64,000 bases of DNA from Caballeronia concitans. Its GTDB lineage: Bacteria > Pseudomonadota > Gammaproteobacteria > Burkholderiales > Burkholderiaceae. The number at the start of each line of letters is the position of its first letter. Position 1 is the stretch's first letter. Positions 8,002-16,473 of the stretch are shown piece after piece. The notes under the pieces are model-generated. The model ran no database searches, had not been told where the DNA came from, and saw nothing but the letters and a program-made list of their open reading frames with translations. The translations under genes and the position numbers were made by a program. The stretch lies in assembly GCF_001544615.1 (NCBI RefSeq), contig NZ_FCNV02000003.1, positions 310,001 to 374,000 on the forward strand. Reading direction: 5' to 3'.

Positions 8002-8250
8002 GATGCTCTCCTCGATTCGTGTTCAGCTTGACGTGATTCTATTGAGCCGCGTGTCGATGGCAATGTCGGCGATGTGACGAAGCATGTCGGCATGTTTCAT
8101 CGCGCACGAGACGGACTCGATCCGACATCCGGCGACACATCTTTGCGCTCACGGTTTGCGCGGTCCTTCGCTATCGTTCCGCTGGCCGGCCTGGCGTGAC
8201 CCGTTCCGCCTGGAGCCGGCATCCACTCAGTCGAACATCGAGGACTTCAC

Positions 8251-8607
8251 ATGAACATCCGTCTCTTCAGTGCAACCGCCGTCGCCGCCATTGGTCTGAC
8301 TTGCGCGCAAGGCGCATCGGCGGGAACGACCGTCAGCGTCTCTTATGCCGCGCCCGCCGTGGTCTATGCGCCGCGTCCGGTCTATTACTACGCGCGGCCT
8401 TACTATGCGCCGCCGCGTCCTGTCGCCATCGTGCCGGTGACGCCCGTGGTTCCGGTCGCGGTCATTCCGCCGCCTCCGCCGCGTCCCGTGATCGTGACCG
8501 CGCCCGTGCCGGTGCCTGTGCCTGTGCCTGTGCCGATGTACGCGCCGCCCGTGCGCGTGACCTACGCGCAGCCGGTGCTCGCCGCGCCGGTCGTCGTCAT
8601 GCACTGA
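8251..8607 (+). CDS. Secreted Pro/Val/Tyr-rich low-complexity protein
   Basis: This encodes 118 residues with signal peptide 1-24 (ends GASAG). The mature part is almost wholly Pro, Val, Ala and Tyr: YAPRPVYYYARPYYAPPRP, then a Pro run and a VPVPVPVPVP block from a 6-nt DNA repeat. There is no Cys, no domain and little charge. Similar short Pro/Tyr-rich exported proteins are common in Burkholderiaceae and uncharacterised. It has its own ribosome site (GAGGACTTCAC) and stands alone. The 249-nt divergent gap before it holds no gene. Function unknown. Confidence 0.7.
   Translation: MNIRLFSATAVAAIGLTCAQGASAGTTVSVSYAAPAVVYAPRPVYYYARPYYAPPRPVAIVPVTPVVPVAVIPPPPPRPVIVTAPVPVPVPVPVPMYAPPVRVTYAQPVLAAPVVVMH
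8506..8535 (+). repeat. 6-nt tandem repeat (GTGCCK x5) inside a coding sequence
   Basis: Five units of GTGCCG/GTGCCT encode Val-Pro dipeptides. A 6-nt unit can change copy number by slippage without shifting the frame, so the dipeptide count may vary between strains. Confidence 0.8.
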
Positions 8608-8675
8608 GGATAGACGATAGCGTCCGCTCTGCGCGTTTCGAATGCTCACGCGGGTCCGCTCCTTGCGCACGCCTT

Positions 8676-8704
8676 GCCATGACGGCATGGCCGGCTCCTA
8701 TACT
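8676..8704 (+). promoter_or_regulatory. Inverted repeat and -10-like element before the DUF3303 gene
   Basis: A perfect 6-bp inverted repeat, GCCATG-ACGG-CATGGC, at 8676-8691 is followed by TATACT at 8699-8704. A TTGCCA lies 19 nt upstream of that, which is long for a -35 spacing. Possibly a promoter with an overlapping operator. Confidence 0.3.
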
Positions 8705-8764
8705 GGATGAACCACATCGGGCAAGCGCGCCCGATCGTGGTATCGCCGGAAGGAGGGCCGAGCC

Positions 8765-9043
8765 ATGTTATTCATCGTCAATTGGACCGCGCTGCCCGAG
8801 GTTCGGGAAACGGCAGCCGAGCGCTTCTTGCAGAACGGCGGTGCGCCGCCCGATGGCGTCCGCTTGCTGGGACGCTGGCACGGTATCGGTTCGATACGCG
8901 GCTTCGCCGTGTGCGAGTGCAGCGAGATAGGACCGATCGCGCGATGGGCGCACGAATGGGCCGATCTTTTCACGCTCGACGTCGTGCCCGCGATGACAGA
9001 CGAGCAGCTCGGCAAGGTGCTTGCCGAAGCGGCCGGACGGTAG
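8765..9043 (+). CDS. DUF3303-type small protein
   Basis: This encodes 92 residues from ATG 8765, preceded by GGAAGGAGGGCC. It is soluble and of ferredoxin-like-fold size. It opens MLFIVNWTA and continues with GVRLLGRWHGIGSIRGFAVCEC and WADLFTLDVVPAMTDEQLGKVL, a pattern I associate with DUF3303. The biochemical role of that family is not known to me. It sits 40 nt upstream of the beta-keto acid cleavage gene in the same direction and may be co-transcribed. Confidence 0.75.
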   Translation: MLFIVNWTALPEVRETAAERFLQNGGAPPDGVRLLGRWHGIGSIRGFAVCECSEIGPIARWAHEWADLFTLDVVPAMTDEQLGKVLAEAAGR

Positions 9044-9083
9044 CGGTTTTCTTGCAGGGCATCGGTCATTCAAGGAGACAAGC

Positions 9084-9920
9084 GTGACGCAAGCCACTAC
9101 AAACGATCCGTGCATCATATCCGTCGCCATCACCGGTTCGGTGCCGCGCAAGAAGGACAACCCCGCGGTGCCGATCACGATACCCGAGCAGATCGAAAGC
9201 ACGCACGAAGCCTACGAGGCCGGCGCGACGCTCGTCCATCTGCACGTGCGCGACGAAGACGAGAAGTCGAGTTCGGACCGGCATCGCTTTGAAGAGCTGC
9301 AAGAGGGCATTCGCAAGCACTGTCCCGACATCATCATCCAGTTCTCGACGGGCGGGCGCGGACGATCGTTCGAACAGCGCGGCGCGATGCTCGATCTGAA
9401 GCCGGACATGGCGTCGCTGGCGACGGGATCGGTGAACTTTCCGACGATCGTCTATGAGAACCCGCCCGACTTCGTGCGCTCGCTCGCGCAACTCATGCTC
9501 GACCACGACGTGAAGCCCGAGATCGAAATCTTCGACCTCGCGATGCTTTACAGCACGGTCGATCTCGTCGATCAGGGCTTGTTGAAACCGCCCGTGCACG
9601 TGCAGTTCGTGCTCGGCGTGAAGAACGCGTTGCCGGCGCGTCGCGAGATTCTCGAGTTCGAAGTCGAGCAGTTGAGGAAACTGCTGCCCGACGCGACGTG
9701 GACGGCGGCGGGCATCGGTCGGCATCAGCTCGAAGTGAATCACTGGACGCTTCAGATGGGCGGACATTGCCGCACCGGGCTCGAAGACAACGTGCGCTGG
9801 GACAAGGACACGCTCGCGAAAAGCAACGCGCAACTGGTGGAGCGCGTGGCGTCGTTGTGCGCGGAATATGGACGCGCCGTGGCGACCGCGAAGGAGGCGC
9901 GCGCGTTGTTGGCGCTGTGA
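9084..9920 (+). CDS. Beta-keto acid cleavage enzyme (BKACE, DUF849 family)
   Basis: This encodes 278 residues from GTG 9084 with AAGGAGACAAGC just upstream; the longer frame from 9021 lacks such a site and overlaps the previous gene. The family is a zinc-dependent TIM barrel that condenses a beta-keto acid with acetyl-CoA to give acetoacetate and a new acyl-CoA. Zinc ligands H52 and H54 are visible in LVHLHVRDED, and the C-terminal GGHCRTGLEDN block is typical. Family members act on 3-keto-5-aminohexanoate, dehydrocarnitine and others; the substrate cannot be told here. Next downstream is a GntR/FadR regulator and then an ABC uptake operon, suggesting a regulated catabolic unit. Confidence 0.9.
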   Translation: MTQATTNDPCIISVAITGSVPRKKDNPAVPITIPEQIESTHEAYEAGATLVHLHVRDEDEKSSSDRHRFEELQEGIRKHCPDIIIQFSTGGRGRSFEQRGAMLDLKPDMASLATGSVNFPTIVYENPPDFVRSLAQLMLDHDVKPEIEIFDLAMLYSTVDLVDQGLLKPPVHVQFVLGVKNALPARREILEFEVEQLRKLLPDATWTAAGIGRHQLEVNHWTLQMGGHCRTGLEDNVRWDKDTLAKSNAQLVERVASLCAEYGRAVATAKEARALLAL

Positions 9921-9949
9921 AGGTTCGTTCGTGGGCGCTGCGTGGAATC

Positions 9950-9960
9950 TGTCTTACAAT
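9950..9960 (+). promoter_or_regulatory. Candidate autoregulatory operator over the gntR -10 box
   Basis: TGT-CTT-ACA (9950-9958) is an inverted repeat of the GT-N3-AC type bound by FadR-subfamily regulators. It overlaps TACAAT (9955-9960), a good -10 sequence about 37 nt before the gntR start. That position would suit autorepression. Confidence 0.4.
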
Positions 9961-9996
9961 CGGTCTCCACCCTGACAAGCACGCCCACGCGCGAAC

Positions 9997-10689
9997 ATGA
10001 ACGAGCGTAAGTCGCACGGTCTCGCCGACCGCATTTACGGCGATATTCTCAACAGCATCGTCGAAGGCGAGTTCAAGGAAGGCGACCGGCTGATGACCGA
10101 GCACGCGCTCGCCGAACGCTTCGCGACTTCGCGGCCCACCGTGCGCGAGGCGCTCGCGCGCTTGCGTGCCGACGGCATCATCGTGACGAGGCGCGGCTCG
10201 GGCACCACCGTGGGCCGTCGTCCGGATCCGGACGTGCGCCGCTTCGCGCCGCTCGAAACGCTGTCCGACATCCGGCGCTGCTATGAATTCCGCATCGTGA
10301 CCGAGGCGGGCGCCGCCGAACTGGCCGCGCTCAAAGCCACTGACGACGACATCCGCGCGATTCAGGACGCGTGGGATCAGTTGCAGCGCGTGGTCGAGGC
10401 ACAGCAGGGCATCGGCGCGAAGGACGATTTCGCGTTTCATCTGGCGATCGCGCGGGCTTCGCGGAATCAGTTCTTCATCGCGGCGTTGGCAGGCATCGAA
10501 GAGCAGGTGGCGTTCAGCATGAACCTGTCGCGCAATCTGTCGCTCGTGAAGATGCTGGAACGGCAACGGCTCGTGCAACGCGAGCATCTCGAGATCCTCG
10601 ACGCCATCCGCGCCAAAGACGCGCCGCGCGCCGGGCAAGCCATGAAAACTCACCTCGAAAGTGCCCTCGACCGCATGTTCGGCAGCTAG
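9997..10689 (+). CDS. GntR-family regulator, FadR (FCD) subfamily
   Basis: This encodes 230 residues. Residues about 8-75 are the winged helix, with the GntR signature MTEHALAERFATSRPTVREALARLRADGIIVTRRGSGTTV. Residues about 90-220 are an all-helical FCD ligand domain (FRIVTEAGAAELAA, FAFHLAIARASRN, REHLEILDAIRAKD), whose His/Asp residues usually bind a metal and a carboxylic acid. It lies between the BKACE gene and the ABC operon on the same strand, so these are probable targets. TGT-N3-ACA-type repeats occur in its own promoter and right after its stop. No clear ribosome site precedes the ATG; the leader is short. Confidence 0.92.
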   Translation: MNERKSHGLADRIYGDILNSIVEGEFKEGDRLMTEHALAERFATSRPTVREALARLRADGIIVTRRGSGTTVGRRPDPDVRRFAPLETLSDIRRCYEFRIVTEAGAAELAALKATDDDIRAIQDAWDQLQRVVEAQQGIGAKDDFAFHLAIARASRNQFFIAALAGIEEQVAFSMNLSRNLSLVKMLERQRLVQREHLEILDAIRAKDAPRAGQAMKTHLESALDRMFGS

Positions 10690-10755
10690 TTGTCATACGA
10701 CCTGACGCTCATCGAGATGGCGATGTCGTTGTAGTCGATGAGTTGTTTGACAACT
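10690..10755 (+). promoter_or_regulatory. Two GT-N3-AC-type operator-like repeats downstream of gntR
   Basis: TTGT-CAT-ACGA lies at 10690-10700. A perfect inverted repeat AGTTGT-TTG-ACAACT lies at 10741-10755. Both carry the GT-N3-AC core of FadR-type operators and resemble the repeat over the gntR -10 box. They are candidate sites for the GntR regulator, although they lie about 575 nt upstream of the transporter gene. Confidence 0.4.
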
Positions 10756-11164
10756 TGCGGCGTCCTCACTTTCGGAGCTACATCCGTGAACGAGGCGAGG
10801 CGACTACGCGCTCGATCTCGCGCGGGGCGCGGCGGTCGCACGCAGCCGTGCGACAGCAACGCGAATCTCCATCAACTCGCGCTCTGCAAGTAGCGAAAGA
10901 GTTGCTTGACATGCCGGCGCAAATCGCCGAAGCGCGGACGCGCGGTATTCCGATTACCAGCCCGAACTATGCGAGCATCCTCAACCGCTCCTTCGCGTGG
11001 CGCCTCACGTCATCGCTTGGGAAAACGCCGGTTAAAAGAAGTTAAACAAGCCGGGTAACAAGCGCTCCGGGTATATCCCGAGCATCGCACGCAACGCCAG
11101 TCGGAAAGCCGAAGAGAAGCCGTTTCACGCATCTTGGAAACACGCGAAGCCGCTTCCGATTTGC
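10756..11164. other. Gene-free stretch upstream of the ABC operon
   Basis: I find no gene with a convincing start and ribosome site here. An 11-mer TTGCTTGACAT occurs at 10902-10912 and again at 11161-11171. The second copy contains the -35 of the likely operon promoter. The stretch could hide a small RNA or a decayed gene end, but nothing supports either firmly. Confidence 0.4.
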
Positions 11165-11194
11165 TTGACATACGATGATTCAGTTGGCTATTTT
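11165..11194 (+). promoter_or_regulatory. Sigma-70-type promoter of the ABC uptake operon
   Basis: A consensus TTGACA (11165-11170) is followed, 18 nt on, by TATTTT (11189-11194). Transcription would start near 11200, giving a leader of about 130 nt before the ATG at 11330. Confidence 0.5.
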
Positions 11195-11329
11195 TCAGCT
11201 TCGTGAGCTAATACGGACCGCGAGGACGCAAAGCGAAGATCACAGAACACCACGAAAGCGCGCGCGGGCCGAGCACAACACACCAGAACGAAGTCCCAAC
11301 AGTGGTTGCGAGAGAAGTGAGGAGACAAA

Positions 11330-12502
11330 ATGGCTTTCAAGGCAGGACTGTCAGTGAAACTGGCGGCGCTGTGCGTCGCCGTGGGCGCGGCGTTCGCGTC
11401 GAGCGCGGCTAATGCGGCCGATCCCGTCGCGATCAACATCGTCGATGTCGCGGGCAATCTTCAACTGACGCAGAAGGGTTTCGAGGCGTTCAAGGCCAAG
11501 TACCCGAATCTGGTTTCCAGCATCACGTTCACCAACGCGCCCGCGCCGCAACTGCCGGGCAAGATCAAGGCGATGCAGGCCGCGGGCCGCTCGGATATCG
11601 ATCTCGTCGTGACCGGCACCGATGCGCTCGCCGCCGGCATCCAGCAAGGCCTGTGGGAGAAGCTGCTGCCCGAGCAGTCGGCCGCGTTCCCCGGCGTGCT
11701 CGACAAGTACGCGCCCGGTCCGCGCAAGATGCAGGACATCGCGCAGGGCTACGGTCTGGAAGTGACGTACATGCCCGCCGGCCCGCTGCTCGAATACAAC
11801 CCGGCCAAGGTCAGCGATGTCCCGAAGACGCCCGATCAACTGCTCGCGTGGTGCAAGGCGCATCCGAACAAGCTGATCTACGCGCGCCCGGCGAACTCGG
11901 GTCCGGGCCGCACGTTCCTGATGGGTCTGCCGTACGTGCTCGGCGACAAGAATCCGATGGATCCGGTCAACGGCTGGGACAAGACCTGGGCGTTTCTCAA
12001 GCAACTGAACGACTGCATTCCTTACTATCCGGGCGGCACGTCCGCGGTAATGAAGGAACTCGGCGAAGGCACGCGCGACATGACCGTGACCGTCACCGGA
12101 TGGGACATCAATCCGCGCGCGCTCGGCATCGTCCCGGCGGAGTTCAAGGTGCAGGCGTTCGACAACATGACCTGGGTGAACGACGCGCATTACATGGTGA
12201 TCCCGAAGGGCGTGCCGAAAGAAAAGCTCGACGTGCTCTACAAGCTGATGAACTTCATGCTCGAGCCCGCGCAGCAGGCGATGACCTATGACGACGGCTA
12301 CTTCTATCCCGGCCCCGCCGTGAAGGACGTGCCGCTCTCCGCCGCGCCCGCGAAGAGCCAGGAAGTGATTCAGAAGTTCGGCCGCCCCGAGTACGCGAAG
12401 CTGCTGGCGGATCGTCCGCATGTTGTGCCGCTGAATGCGCAGGCGATGGTCGCGGCATTCCAGAAATGGGACCGTGAAATCGGCGCGCAGAAGACCAAGT
12501 AA
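11330..12502 (+). CDS. ABC transporter periplasmic substrate-binding protein
   Basis: This encodes 390 residues from ATG 11330 with GTGAGGAGACAAA upstream. A signal peptide covers about 1-29 (ANA cut). The mature protein has the two-lobed extracellular solute-binding pattern of the spermidine/putrescine, iron and 2-aminoethylphosphonate group: VAINIVDVAGNLQLTQKGFEAFKAKYPN near the start, PGKIKAMQAAGRSDIDLVVTG, then PANSGPGRTFLMGLPYVLG and VPKGVPKEKLDVLYKLMNFML. It leads an operon with one ATPase and two permeases. The ligand is unknown; the aldose epimerase closing the operon suggests a sugar or sugar derivative, which is unusual for this binding-protein class. Confidence 0.9.
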   Translation: MAFKAGLSVKLAALCVAVGAAFASSAANAADPVAINIVDVAGNLQLTQKGFEAFKAKYPNLVSSITFTNAPAPQLPGKIKAMQAAGRSDIDLVVTGTDALAAGIQQGLWEKLLPEQSAAFPGVLDKYAPGPRKMQDIAQGYGLEVTYMPAGPLLEYNPAKVSDVPKTPDQLLAWCKAHPNKLIYARPANSGPGRTFLMGLPYVLGDKNPMDPVNGWDKTWAFLKQLNDCIPYYPGGTSAVMKELGEGTRDMTVTVTGWDINPRALGIVPAEFKVQAFDNMTWVNDAHYMVIPKGVPKEKLDVLYKLMNFMLEPAQQAMTYDDGYFYPGPAVKDVPLSAAPAKSQEVIQKFGRPEYAKLLADRPHVVPLNAQAMVAAFQKWDREIGAQKTK

Positions 12503-12606
12503 TTCGGCGGATCATTGCCTTGAGACGGCGGCGTTCCTCGTGGGGAGCGTCGCCGCTTGTACAAAGAGCGCACATAAGCGCGCACGAACGCGCGCAGGAA
12601 ATCGTC

Positions 12607-13695
12607 ATGAAGCACACATTTGAGCAGTTGCGCCTCGACTCGGTCTCGCGCAGCTTCACGAGCGCGGAAGGGCATCAGCTCGCCGCGCTGAAGGGACTCG
12701 ATCTGAACATTCAGCGCGGCGAGTTCATCGCGCTGCTGGGGCCGTCGGGTTGCGGCAAGTCGACCGCGCTGAACTGCATCGCCGGATTGCAGCCGTTGAC
12801 GGGCGGCGGCATCTGGCTCGACGACAAGCGCATCGACGTGTTGCCGCCCGAGAAGCGCGGCTTCGGCATGGTGTTCCAGAACTACGCGCTGTTTCCGCAT
12901 ATGTCCGTGCTCGATAACGTCGGCTTCGGGCTGAAGATGCGCGGCGTGTCGAAGGCCGAAGCAATGAAGCGCGCGAAGGCCGCGCTGCAACTCGTGCAAC
13001 TGATCGGCCACGACGCCAAGCTGCCCGGCCAGTTGTCGGGCGGCCAGCAGCAGCGCGTGGCGATCGCACGCGCGATCGTCATCGAACCGCCGCTCGTGTT
13101 GATGGACGAGCCGCTTTCCAACCTCGACACCAAGCTGCGCATCGAAATGCGCGCCGAGATTCGACGCATCCACGGCAAGCTCGAACGCGCCACCATCTAC
13201 GTGACGCACGATCAGGACGAAGCGCTTTCAATGGCCGATCGCATCGTCGTGATGAAAGAGGGCGTGGTGCAGCAAGTGGCGTCGCCGAAGGAAGTCTATT
13301 CGCGGCCGAAGAACCTTCACGTCGCGCGTTTCATGGGCTTTCGCAATGTCGTGCCGTTCACGCTCGAAGGCACGCAGGGCGAGATGGTCGCGGTGAACGC
13401 GAACGGCGTGCGCCTCTTCGGCACGCCGATGGAAGGCTTCGACAGCAAGAACGTCAGCGTCGCGCTGCGTCCGGAAGACATGGAACGCTGCGCACCGGGC
13501 GAGCAGAACGCGTTCGACGCGCTCGTCGAAACGGTCGAATACGGCGGGCGCGATTCGCTCATCATCGTGAACACGGCGTTCGGCAAGCTGTGGGCGCGCA
13601 TCGCGGGCGAATGCAGCGAAGGGGAGCGCATTGCGCTGCGCGTCGCGCCTTCCAAGGCGCTCGTGTACGGACAAGAACGCGGAGAACAAGCATGA
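12607..13695 (+). CDS. ABC transporter ATP-binding protein (PotA/UgpC type)
   Basis: This encodes 362 residues from ATG 12607 (AGGAAA site); a longer frame from 12520 is unlikely. Walker A GPSGCGKST is at 45-53, followed by the Q-loop (VFQNYALFPHMSVLDNVGFGL), signature LSGGQQQRVAIARA, Walker B LVLMDEPLSNLD and H-loop VTHDQDEALSMADR. A C-terminal TOBE-type region (VALRPEDMERC) follows. It powers uptake with the two permeases that follow. Its stop overlaps the next start (ATGA), indicating translational coupling. Confidence 0.95.
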   Translation: MKHTFEQLRLDSVSRSFTSAEGHQLAALKGLDLNIQRGEFIALLGPSGCGKSTALNCIAGLQPLTGGGIWLDDKRIDVLPPEKRGFGMVFQNYALFPHMSVLDNVGFGLKMRGVSKAEAMKRAKAALQLVQLIGHDAKLPGQLSGGQQQRVAIARAIVIEPPLVLMDEPLSNLDTKLRIEMRAEIRRIHGKLERATIYVTHDQDEALSMADRIVVMKEGVVQQVASPKEVYSRPKNLHVARFMGFRNVVPFTLEGTQGEMVAVNANGVRLFGTPMEGFDSKNVSVALRPEDMERCAPGEQNAFDALVETVEYGGRDSLIIVNTAFGKLWARIAGECSEGERIALRVAPSKALVYGQERGEQA

Positions 13696-14555
13696 TCGCG
13701 CTTCCCGCGCAGCGTGATCCGAAGGGCTGGCTCGTCGCGCCGGCGCTGATCTTCATCGTCGCGCTGTTCATCTATCCGTTCGCGTACGGCCTCGTGCTGT
13801 CTTTCAATCCGATGAACGGCGGCGGCGTTTGGGCCAACTACATCACGTTCTTCACCGATACGTCGATGTGGCCGACCATCATCGTCACGCTCAAGCTCGC
13901 CGTGCCCGCGACGGTCATCAACGTGGGCGTGTCGGTGCCTGTCGCGTTCGCGCTGCGGCGTTCGTCGCCGTATCAGAAGTTCGCGACCACGTTGCTCGTG
14001 ATTCCGGTCACGCTCGGCACGGTGCTGATCGCGGACGGCATGCTCACGTACTTCAGTCCGAACGGCTGGTTTCCGCAGGCCATCCAGGCGCTGCATCTCT
14101 ATGGCGACGAAGTGCGGCTCACGCATAACTACTGGGGCGTGCTCATCTCGCTGATCGTGTCGGGCTTTCCGTTCGCGTTCCTGCTGACGCTTTCGTATGT
14201 GACGGGCATCGATCCGACGCTCGCGCGCGCGGCCGCCACGCTCGGCGCGAGTCCGTGGCAGCAGTTTCGCCAGATCTATCTGCCGTTGCTGCTTCCGGGC
14301 CTCACGATGACCGCGTGTCTTTCGTTCGTGCAGGCGTTCTCGGTGTTTCCGTCGGCGGTGCTGCTCGGCGCGCCGGCTGGCCCCACGCGCGTCATTTCGA
14401 TCGCCGCATCCGAAGCCGCGTTCGAGAACTACGATTACTCGCTGGCATCGACGATTGCGATCGTCATGGGCTTCGTGCAATTGCTCGTGGTGGGCGGCAT
14501 GCTCGGCGCGCGCCGCTTCTTCTACACGGGCCCGGTGACGGGAGGGAAGGGATAA
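13692..14555 (+). CDS. ABC transporter permease (PotB type)
   Basis: This encodes 287 residues from ATG 13692, which overlaps the ATPase gene's stop by 4 nt. About six membrane helices are visible. The cytoplasmic EAA loop that docks on the ATPase reads IDPTLARAAATLGASPWQQFRQIYLPLLLPG. It is the first of two permeases forming the channel of the uptake system. Nothing in it reveals the substrate. Confidence 0.93.
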   Translation: MIALPAQRDPKGWLVAPALIFIVALFIYPFAYGLVLSFNPMNGGGVWANYITFFTDTSMWPTIIVTLKLAVPATVINVGVSVPVAFALRRSSPYQKFATTLLVIPVTLGTVLIADGMLTYFSPNGWFPQAIQALHLYGDEVRLTHNYWGVLISLIVSGFPFAFLLTLSYVTGIDPTLARAAATLGASPWQQFRQIYLPLLLPGLTMTACLSFVQAFSVFPSAVLLGAPAGPTRVISIAASEAAFENYDYSLASTIAIVMGFVQLLVVGGMLGARRFFYTGPVTGGKG

Positions 14556-15463
14556 TGACGACCGACAATCGCGCCGCATCCACGTGGCAAGCCCCGGCTC
14601 CGACTCAACGTTCCGGCAAGAACATGAAACAGCATGCGAGCCTGCGCGACAGGCTGTGGAAGTTCTTCGTCTGGACGACGATGGGCTTCTTTCTCGTCAA
14701 CGTGCTGCTGCTGATCGCGACCGTCGCGGTCAATTCGGTGGCGACGCGCTGGTTCGGCACGCTGCTGCCGCAAGGCTTCACGCTGCACTGGTATGCGCAG
14801 GCGTGGAGCGACTTTCAATTGTCGAGCGTGCTGCTCGTTACGCTCGAAGTGGTGGGCGCGGTGGTGCTGCTGTCCATCGTGCTAGGCGTCCCCGCCGCGT
14901 ATGCGCTCGCCCGCGTGCAGTTTCCGGGCAAGCGTTTCGCGATGCTCGTCTTTCTGCTGCCGTTGATGGTGCCGCCCGTGACCTACGGCATCCCGATGGC
15001 GACGGTCATGTACAAGTTCCATCTGGCCGGCACGCTGACCGGCGTGATCCTCGCGAATCTTGTGCCGGCGCTGCCGTTCGTGATTCTCGTGATGACGCCG
15101 TTCATCGAGCAGATCGATCCGAATCTGGAATCCGCCGCGCGCATTTTCGGGGCGAACACCGCGCGCTATTTCCGCTACGTGCTGTTGCCGCTGCTCGTGC
15201 CCGGCATGCTGGCGGCGGGGCTGCTCGTGCTGGTGCGGACCATCGGCATGTTCGAGCTGACGTTCTTCACCGCTGGGCCGACAACGCAAACGCTCGTCGT
15301 CGCGCTGTACTACGCGGTGTTTTCGACGGGCGTGCGCGCGCCGCAATCCATCGACGCGATGGCGATGATCTACATGGCGATCACGCTGATCTGGGTGCTG
15401 ATCGCGCTGCAGTTCGTGAGCCCGACGCAGCTCGTCTCGCGCGTGAAGGAGCAGCGGCAGTGA
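14555..15463 (+). CDS. ABC transporter permease (PotC type)
   Basis: This encodes 302 residues from ATG 14555, overlapping the previous stop by 1 nt (TAATG) with GGAGGGAAGG upstream. A polar N-terminal extension of about 30 residues precedes six membrane helices. The EAA loop is IDPNLESAARIFGANTARYFRYVLLPLLVPG. It pairs with the preceding permease. It overlaps the aldose epimerase start (GTGA), which ties that enzyme to the same transcript. Confidence 0.93.
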   Translation: MTTDNRAASTWQAPAPTQRSGKNMKQHASLRDRLWKFFVWTTMGFFLVNVLLLIATVAVNSVATRWFGTLLPQGFTLHWYAQAWSDFQLSSVLLVTLEVVGAVVLLSIVLGVPAAYALARVQFPGKRFAMLVFLLPLMVPPVTYGIPMATVMYKFHLAGTLTGVILANLVPALPFVILVMTPFIEQIDPNLESAARIFGANTARYFRYVLLPLLVPGMLAAGLLVLVRTIGMFELTFFTAGPTTQTLVVALYYAVFSTGVRAPQSIDAMAMIYMAITLIWVLIALQFVSPTQLVSRVKEQRQ

Positions 15464-16416
15464 CGCGCGAAGTCGTCGAGCTGAAGGTGGAGCCGCTTCT
15501 GCGGATCGCGCACGGTGCGCATAGCGTGGAGGTGGCGCCATCGGCGGGCGGGCGCATCGTGCGCTTCACGACCGACGACGCGCGCGGCGCGCACGAGTGG
15601 CTCGTGCCCATCACCGCGCAAAGCTGGCCGTGCGATGCGTGGCCGAAAGGCGGCTGCTATCCGCTCGTGCCGTTCTCGAATCGCGTGCGGGACGCGCATT
15701 TTCCCGCGCCCGATGGCGCGCGCATCGAACTGACGACGTTTCCCGGCATGACGCACGCGCTACATGGCTTCGGCCAGTACGCGGCGTGGAGCGTCGAGCG
15801 TCACGATGCAGATTGCATCGAGATGCGCCATGTTCATCGCGAGGGCGAGCACGGCTGGCCGTGGGCCTACGAAGCCATCCAGACGATACAAGTCACCGCC
15901 GATGGCGCGCGGCTCTCCATGCGCGTGATCAACCGTTCGTCGCAGCCGATGCCCGCGGGCTTCGGCTTTCATCCGTACTTCGCGGCGCAGGAAGCGGACC
16001 TCGATGCGACGACGCTCTGGCGTCATGAAGCGGAAATCGCGGTAGGCCAGTCGGACGAGAAACCGCCGCGCCATCACGCGAAAGAGGACGAAGGCTACAC
16101 GCGATACATGAGCGGCTGGAACCGCCGCGCCACGCTGCGTTATGTCGACGACGAGGGCGACGACGACGGCGACGGCCGCACGCTCACGCTGATCGCTGAC
16201 GGGCCGCTCGATCATGTCGTCGTGCATTGTCCGGCGGGCGCGGCGTACTTGTGCGTCGAGCCGGTCTCGCACGTGAGCGACGGCTTCAATCTGCACGCGC
16301 AAGGCGTGCCGGGAACGAGTGTCGCCGTGATTGCGCCAGGTAGTGAAATAGCGGCGTCGCTCGCGATGGCAACTGACGCGCGCCCGCACCCGACCCGCGC
16401 CGCCGACGCCGCCTGA
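15460..16416 (+). CDS. Aldose 1-epimerase (galactose mutarotase family)
   Basis: This encodes 318 residues from GTG 15460, overlapping the permease stop, with AAGGAG 9 nt upstream. It is a beta-sandwich mutarotase: GGRIVRF near the start, YPLVPFSNRVRDA (sugar-binding Asn-Arg), HALHGFGQYAAW (His region), GFGFHPYF (catalytic His) and LCVEPVSHVSDGFN (the Glu of the EP motif). It interconverts alpha and beta anomers of a hexose or related sugar in the cytoplasm. Being last in an ABC uptake operon, it suggests that the imported compound is, or releases, a free sugar. The sugar is unknown. Confidence 0.88.
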   Translation: MTREVVELKVEPLLRIAHGAHSVEVAPSAGGRIVRFTTDDARGAHEWLVPITAQSWPCDAWPKGGCYPLVPFSNRVRDAHFPAPDGARIELTTFPGMTHALHGFGQYAAWSVERHDADCIEMRHVHREGEHGWPWAYEAIQTIQVTADGARLSMRVINRSSQPMPAGFGFHPYFAAQEADLDATTLWRHEAEIAVGQSDEKPPRHHAKEDEGYTRYMSGWNRRATLRYVDDEGDDDGDGRTLTLIADGPLDHVVVHCPAGAAYLCVEPVSHVSDGFNLHAQGVPGTSVAVIAPGSEIAASLAMATDARPHPTRAADAA

Positions 16417-16473
16417 CACGGGCGCTCACGCCACGCGGTGCTTTGCACGCATTCGTCGCATTCGTCGCGTTCA

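Noticed and set aside
10911-11045. Short frame MPAQIAEARTRGIPITSPNYASIL... before the ABC operon
   Set aside because: Composition looks protein-like, but no ribosome site and no known family; may be a remnant, not called.
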